Source: Acinetobacter seifertii | GTDB lineage: Bacteria > Pseudomonadota > Gammaproteobacteria > Pseudomonadales > Moraxellaceae | DNA: 64,000 nucleotides | Assembly (NCBI RefSeq): GCF_000368065.1 | Contig: NZ_KB851200.1 | Location: 387,827 to 451,826, forward strand | Direction: 5' to 3' | In this document: one piece after another, positions 59,162-64,000 of the stretch | How the letters are laid out: each line of letters starts with the position of its first letter | How positions within the stretch are numbered: the stretch's first letter is position 1 | Notes under the pieces: model-generated | The model's input: the letters and a program-made list of their open reading frames with translations, nothing else | Databases searched by the model: none | What the model was told of the DNA's origin: nothing | Program-made: the position numbers and the translations under genes

Positions 59162-60964
59162 TTAAATCTTACGTGTGTTATAAATCAGCCAATCTAGAAC
59201 ATCGCCAGATAAATGTTCAGCCAGTCTTTCTTGAACAGTTTGATGGTAACCATTTAACCAGTCTTTCTCTTCATTCGTTAGCATGTCAACGACAATACAA
59301 TCTAAATGAATCGGGCAAAGGGTCAGCGTTTCAAACTCTAAGAAATCGCCATAAGTTTTCTCAAACCCTGAGTGAAGTTTGTTTGCAACCAGATTTTCAA
59401 TACGAATACCGTATTGTCCCTCATGGTATAAGCCTGGCTCGTTAGAAATAATCATTCCCGCGCGTAGTTTGCTATAGGCATGTATAGGCGCGTAATAAGA
59501 AAGCACTTGCGGTCCTTCATGAACATTAAGCGCAAAGCCGACGCCGTGGCCTGTTCCATGTCGATAATCTAAACCATGTTGCCATAAAGTATTGCGACAA
59601 ATTGAATCGAGTAGAGGAGCAGCTAAACCTTCTGGATAAATCGTTTTTGCCAAAGCTATGTGACATTTTAAAACCAAGGTGTAGTCACGTTTTTGTTGCT
59701 CTGTTGGTGTGCCGACGGGAACAACACGAGTAATGTCGGTAGTGCCATCTACATATTGTCCACCTGAGTCAATCAGTAACAGACCATTATCTTCAATGAA
59801 CGAGTAGTGCTCTTCAGTTGCACGGTAATGGGGTAGAGCGCCATTGGCATTAAAGCCAGCAATCGTTGAAAAACTTGGGCCTATAAAACCCTCTTGCTCA
59901 GCACGGAAGGCTGTAGTTTTCTCATCAATAGTCAACTCTGAAATGCTTTCACCATGATGAAGTGCTTTTTCCAACCAGTGAAAAAAGTGACATAGTGCAA
60001 CCCCATCTTTCACCATGGCGTGACGGATATGAGCTATCTCACTTTCATGTTTACGCGATTTAAAAAGTGTACTTGGGTTGATGTCGTAGACAATCCGAAT
60101 ATCTTTTGCGATCGCTTGTTCATGAAAAACCGATACTTTGGCTGGATCTAAAAGTACTGAAGCATCAGAAATATTCGCTAAAAACTGAGCTGTATCTTGG
60201 TAGTCACGAATCTCAATGCCATCTGCTTTGAAAGCCTGTTGAATGGTTGAATCAACTTTAATGCTATCAATGAATAAAACAGCTTGTTGAGCACTGATAT
60301 ATAAATGCGAAAGGAATACTGGGTTATATTCTACATCTTGCCCACGTGCATTTAGGAGCCATGCAATATCATCTAAAGATGAAATAAAATGACCCGTAAT
60401 ATTCTTGTTAGCTAATGTCTCACGAAGCGCCTGAATTTTTTCTTTACGAGATAGTGCATTTAAGCCTTCGGACATTAAATGAATCTGCTCTGAAGGAAGT
60501 TTAGGGCGGTTGAACCAGATTGAACCGATTAAATCTTGTTGTGTTTCAAGTTTAAAACCGCGTTGTTTTGCTGTAGCTTCTAAAGCCTTAAATTGCTGGA
60601 TTGAAAGCGTTTGACCGTTTACTGAAATAACCGAACCAGCGGATAAGTTTTTCTCAATCCATGCAAGATGTGTTGAAGACTCATCACTGGTCAGCTTTTG
60701 TAATTGAAAGCCAGTTCCTGCGAGTTGTTGTTCGGCTTGCACCCAATAGCGACCATCAGCCCACAGTCCCGCAAAGTTTTGAGTCACAACTAAGGTGCCA
60801 ACAGAGCCACTAAAACCGCTTAACCACTGCCTTGCTTTCCAGTAGTCAGGTAAATACTCTGACATATGAGGATCTGCACTCATAACAATCAAAGCATCAA
60901 CGTGTTGAGTGGTCATGAGTTCACGAAGTTTTGCTAGTTTTTCTGGAACAGTTAAGTCGGTCAT
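59162..60964 (-). CDS. Xaa-Pro aminopeptidase (M24B, long form)
   Basis: 600 residues: two creatinase-type N-terminal domains and a C-terminal M24 peptidase. Metal ligands are seen in LLIDSGGQYVDGTTDITR (Asp, Asp), HGTGHGVGFALNVHEGP (His) and ISNEPGLY with a later Glu in IRIENL. It removes N-terminal residues from peptides with proline second. Its start overlaps the transporter stop by 4 bases, so imported peptides are likely degraded by it. Confidence 0.85.
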   Translation of the reverse strand: MTDLTVPEKLAKLRELMTTQHVDALIVMSADPHMSEYLPDYWKARQWLSGFSGSVGTLVVTQNFAGLWADGRYWVQAEQQLAGTGFQLQKLTSDESSTHLAWIEKNLSAGSVISVNGQTLSIQQFKALEATAKQRGFKLETQQDLIGSIWFNRPKLPSEQIHLMSEGLNALSRKEKIQALRETLANKNITGHFISSLDDIAWLLNARGQDVEYNPVFLSHLYISAQQAVLFIDSIKVDSTIQQAFKADGIEIRDYQDTAQFLANISDASVLLDPAKVSVFHEQAIAKDIRIVYDINPSTLFKSRKHESEIAHIRHAMVKDGVALCHFFHWLEKALHHGESISELTIDEKTTAFRAEQEGFIGPSFSTIAGFNANGALPHYRATEEHYSFIEDNGLLLIDSGGQYVDGTTDITRVVPVGTPTEQQKRDYTLVLKCHIALAKTIYPEGLAAPLLDSICRNTLWQHGLDYRHGTGHGVGFALNVHEGPQVLSYYAPIHAYSKLRAGMIISNEPGLYHEGQYGIRIENLVANKLHSGFEKTYGDFLEFETLTLCPIHLDCIVVDMLTNEEKDWLNGYHQTVQERLAEHLSGDVLDWLIYNTRKI

Positions 60965-62502
60965 ATCGTTTCCAAATTAGGTTGAGCTTTGTTGCTAGTT
61001 TTATTCATTAATTTATTCAGGGGGTTCTTTAATAAAAATAACACGATTGCGCCAATAACCAACGCCAATACGCAGCGCATAAATAAACTAGGTAAATGTT
61101 CGATCGCATCTGCTGAAACTTGTCCGCCAATTAGACCTGCCATGAGGTTACCTAAAGCAGTACCTGTAAACCATAGTCCCATAATTTGCCCACGAATTAC
61201 ATTTGGTGCAAGTTTGGTCATGGTCGATAAACCAATTGGACTTAGGCAGAGTTCTCCTAGTGTAAGTAAAAATAAACTGCCTACAATCCAAAACGGCGAA
61301 ACCAAACCATCACTAATCGCAAAACGGCTAGCAAACGACATTACTAAAAATCCGCCTGCCGCAAGTAAAAGCGCAATAATAAATTTTGAAATGTAATTGG
61401 GGTCTTTATTCGATTTGCCTAGTTTGGCCCACAGCCATGCGGCAATTGGGGCAAAAATAATGATAAAAAAGGCATTAATAGACTGGAACCATACGGTTGG
61501 AATTTCAAAGCCTAAAACATTGCGGTTTGTATAGTCCTGAGCAAATAAATTAAAAGATGTTGGCTTTTGTTCAAAAGCAGACCAAAAAAGAGCGGAAGTG
61601 ATCAATAGCACAAAACAAATAATAATTTTAAATTTGTCGTTTTGATCTAAATTAAGGAAAAGCAATAAATAAGCAAAGTAGGCAATAATTCCTAGGCCAA
61701 TTCCTATGGTTAAGTAGGTTGCTACAACGACTGGGTTAATGTGGATAATCCCAAGCAAAGTTAACGCAATAATCATTGCAACTACGAATAAAAAACTAAA
61801 TACAATTTTGGGTGCATTTTTATTATCTACAACAGGTTTATTACAGGTGTTGGTTTCCTGACGTAACTCATTAAAAGTTTGAAGTTGCGGGAGTGCAAAA
61901 AAGCGGAAAATTAATAAAGCAATTAACATTCCGATGCCACCAATACCAAAGCCTAAATGCCAGCCATGATTTTGTACCAACAGTCCCGTTATGAGTGGGG
62001 CGATAAAAGACCCCATGTTAATTCCCATATAAAAAATAGAAAAACCTGCATCACGCCTTGCGTCATGAGTTTTATATAGTGTTCCTACAATCACCGAAAT
62101 ACAGGTTTTAAATAATCCGGTACCTAAAACAATCAGTACTAAACCTAAGTAAAAGAACGACTGATTAAACAGAGAGCTAAGGGCAATTGATAAATGACCT
62201 AAGGCAATAATAATTGATCCATACCAGACAGCACGTGCTTGCCCTAACCAGTTATCTGCAACCCATCCACCAAAGACGGTCATTAAATACATTGAACCTG
62301 CAAATAACCCAACAATAGCGGCAGCCGTTGGTCGGTCGAGTGCTAGGCCACCCTCATTGACCATAGCAATCATGTAGAGAATAAGTAAAGGCTGAATACC
62401 ATAATAAGAAAACCTTTCCCAAAGCTCTGTAAAAAATAAACCTTGTAGCGGTTTAGGATGACCAAAAAATGCTTTATCTGGCTGTTTAAGTTCATGTTTC
62501 AT
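60961..62502 (-). CDS. POT-family proton-dependent peptide transporter
   Basis: 513 residues with about 12-14 membrane helices. The N-terminal FFTELWERFSYYGIQPLL carries the POT ExxER motif and Tyr-Tyr-Gly signature; LSPIGLSTMTKLAPN is the typical C-half motif. It imports di- and tripeptides by proton symport in the inner membrane. AAGGA precedes the ATG at 62502. It forms an operon with the aminopeptidase. Confidence 0.9.
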   Translation of the reverse strand: MKHELKQPDKAFFGHPKPLQGLFFTELWERFSYYGIQPLLILYMIAMVNEGGLALDRPTAAAIVGLFAGSMYLMTVFGGWVADNWLGQARAVWYGSIIIALGHLSIALSSLFNQSFFYLGLVLIVLGTGLFKTCISVIVGTLYKTHDARRDAGFSIFYMGINMGSFIAPLITGLLVQNHGWHLGFGIGGIGMLIALLIFRFFALPQLQTFNELRQETNTCNKPVVDNKNAPKIVFSFLFVVAMIIALTLLGIIHINPVVVATYLTIGIGLGIIAYFAYLLLFLNLDQNDKFKIIICFVLLITSALFWSAFEQKPTSFNLFAQDYTNRNVLGFEIPTVWFQSINAFFIIIFAPIAAWLWAKLGKSNKDPNYISKFIIALLLAAGGFLVMSFASRFAISDGLVSPFWIVGSLFLLTLGELCLSPIGLSTMTKLAPNVIRGQIMGLWFTGTALGNLMAGLIGGQVSADAIEHLPSLFMRCVLALVIGAIVLFLLKNPLNKLMNKTSNKAQPNLETI

Positions 62503-62984
62503 TATTCAAATCCTTGAATGATTTTCTGCTTTTTTATAAACATAACTTTTAGTTTGATTATTTATAACCAAAATTTATATTTTATTTTTTAGTTATTTTT
62601 AATAATAAAAGCAAATTTACCTTGTATAAAAAAAGTGAATGAAAAAGAACATGAATAGTGGAGTTAGTTATTAGGTGTTAATTATGATCAGTGTTCATTT
62701 GCTGAATCAAAGAACTGTATAGTGCTGAAATGAAAGATAAGAATTCATAAAAATGAAAACTATTTATAAGATTGTAGGTAAACAACAGAAAGATTATTTG
62801 GATTACTTAATGAGTTAGCTTGACTCATTTAAGCATCGTAAAAATGAGTGAGATCTATGGCTTTAAGACCCGTAAATTTTTTTGTGTAATCTGATAACAA
62901 TCTCAACATTATATATAAGAAAGTATTATGATCAGAAATGACTGTTAGAAATTGATGCAGCGGGTTATATCAGTGCAACAATTT

Positions 62985-63053
62985 TGCACTAAATTAGGGC
63001 AATAATGAGCTGTTTAAATATGCCATAATTTGAAAATGTGTGAATATGGTGCA
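62985..63053 (+). promoter_or_regulatory. two NtrC-like enhancer sites upstream of glnA
   Basis: TGCACT-AAATT-AGGGCA (62985-63001) matches the NtrC consensus TGCACY-N5-RGTGCA with one change; TGTGTGAATATGGTGCA (63037-63053) has a perfect right half GGTGCA at the right 17-base span. They lie about 120-190 bp before the start point, as NtrC enhancers do. Confidence 0.6.
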
Positions 63054-63147
63054 TTTGCACATTCAAACAGTATAATGGGTTCAAGACAAGGGGCCTAAAT
63101 CATGAATAGATATAAGTAATTCAATGTTTTAGGTAAGTCTTATAAAG

Positions 63148-63164
63148 TTGGTATGAGAATTGCT
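63148..63164 (+). promoter_or_regulatory. sigma-54 promoter of glnA
   Basis: TTGGTATGAGAATTGCT has GG (63150-63151) and GC (63162-63163) ten bases apart, the -24/-12 signature. A start near 63175 leaves a leader of about 50 bases. Confidence 0.7.
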
Positions 63165-63224
63165 TTATAAATACCAGCAACTAACACGCACTCAACAAGT
63201 GCAACAAAATTTCATTGGAGCAAA

Positions 63225-64000
63225 ATGAGCATGGCGAACAAGGTCCTTCAACTCATACAAGAAAGTGGCGCAAAATGGGTCGATTTTCGCTTTACTGATA
63301 CTAAGGGTAAAGAACAGCACGTAACTTACCCAGCTGATTCTATTGATGAAGATACTTTTGAAGACGGTAAAATGTTTGATGGTTCTTCAATCGCTGGTTG
63401 GAAAGGCATTGAAGCGTCTGACATGATCTTACGTCCAGATGCAGAAACTGGTTTCATCGACCCGTTCTTTGCTGAACCAACTGTAGTTGTGACTTGTGAC
63501 GTTATTGAACCTTCAACTGGTCAAGGTTATGAGCGTGACCCACGTTCGATTGCTCGCCGTGCAGAAGAATACTTAAAATCTACAGGTATCGGTGATACTG
63601 CATTCTTCGGTCCAGAACCAGAATTCTTTGTATTTGACGAAGTGAAATGGGACATCGATATGTCTGGCGCTCGTCATACATTAATCGCTGAAGAAGCTGC
63701 TTGGTCTACTGGTAACAGCTATGAGTCTGGTAACTCTGGTCACCGTCCACGTGTGAAAGGCGGTTACTTCCCAGTTCCTCCAGTTGATTCTTCACAAGAT
63801 ATGCGTGCAGAAATGTGTGCAAAAATCGAAGACATCATGGGTCCAGGTCGTGTAGAAGTACATCACCACGAAGTTGCTTCTTGCCAGTTAGAAATTGGTG
63901 TGAGCTTCAATACTCTTGTTCGTAAAGCTGACGAAGTTCAACAGTTTAAATATGCTGTTTGGAACGTTGCACATCAATATGCAAAAACAGCTACGTTTAT
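63225..64000 (+). CDS. glnA: glutamine synthetase type I, partial
   Basis: The first 258 residues are visible, beginning [20 protein letters not shown]. Motifs FDGSSIAGW (beta-grasp), [12 protein letters not shown] with the metal Glu residues, and [15 protein letters not shown] are standard for bacterial GSI. It makes glutamine from glutamate, ammonia and ATP. ATGs at 63225 and 63231 are both in frame; GGAG lies 4 bases from the first. Expression is likely nitrogen-regulated through sigma-54 and NtrC. Confidence 0.95.
   Translation, partial: MSMANKVLQLIQESGAKWVDFRFTDTKGKEQHVTYPADSIDEDTFEDGKMFDGSSIAGWKGIEASDMILRPDAETGFIDPFFAEPTVVVTCDVIEPSTGQGYERDPRSIARRAEEYLKSTGIGDTAFFGPEPEFFVFDEVKWDIDMSGARHTLIAEEAAWSTGNSYESGNSGHRPRVKGGYFPVPPVDSSQDMRAEMCAKIEDIMGPGRVEVHHHEVASCQLEIGVSFNTLVRKADEVQQFKYAVWNVAHQYAKTATF

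Larger units (their letters stand above)
62503..63224. other. 722-bp intergenic region between transporter and glnA
   Basis: No gene is supported here. The left part is very AT-rich and contains the leftward transporter start region. The right part, 62985-63164, holds NtrC-like sites and a sigma-54 promoter for glnA. Confidence 0.7.

Overview
The window looks like a chromosome segment of an Acinetobacter, most likely of the A. baumannii group. The composition is AT-rich, the host genes at the right end (glutamine synthetase, a POT peptide transporter, an aminopeptidase P) read as Acinetobacter-type, and the prophage genes are of the lambda-like siphophage kind common in that genus. The assignment rests on recognition by eye, not on a search.

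About the first 55.6 kb is one prophage whose left end lies outside the window. Positions 1-3900 hold a leftward early operon with a Sak4-like ATPase and zinc-ribbon proteins. Positions 3976-6900 are the immunity region: leftward promoter with operators, small genes, a CI-type repressor, rightward promoter with operators, Cro-like and CII-like genes. Positions 7272-13048 are rightward early genes: a C5 cytosine methyltransferase overprinted by a second long frame, replication proteins, an HNH nuclease, a RuvC-like resolvase and a Q-like antiterminator. A late promoter and early terminator follow. Then come terminase, portal, head, connector and tail genes (14.8-48.5 kb), a holin (48.6 kb), an endolysin (52.1 kb), and a leftward tyrosine integrase (52.96-55.64 kb).

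Accessory cargo interrupts this layout. A HEPN-motif moron sits between connector and tail genes. HicAB plus a secreted-protein/Arc-like repressor/KilA-N cassette sits between the tail chaperones and the tape measure. A structurally parallel cassette (secreted proteins, Arc repressor, BRO-type antirepressor) sits between holin and endolysin. The two cassettes share a 37-bp identical block, matching terminators, palindromic operators around a TTGACA promoter, and a hairpin before the antirepressor gene.

The prophage is probably defective. Four insertion sequences are present with target duplications: an IS1-family element in a terminator, two inverted copies of one 1309-bp IS3-family element (in the KilA-N gene and in the tape measure gene), and an IS1202-like element in the integrase. 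Removing each element and one duplication restores the interrupted frame. A small HExxH gene also carries an in-frame amber codon.

Right of the integrase are a proteasome-like Ntn-hydrolase homologue, an orphan type VI secretion module (VgrG C-terminal stump, LysM-M15 peptidase effector candidate, lipoprotein immunity candidate), a leftward transporter-peptidase operon, and the start of glnA behind a sigma-54 promoter with NtrC-like sites. I saw no tRNA, rRNA or CRISPR array.
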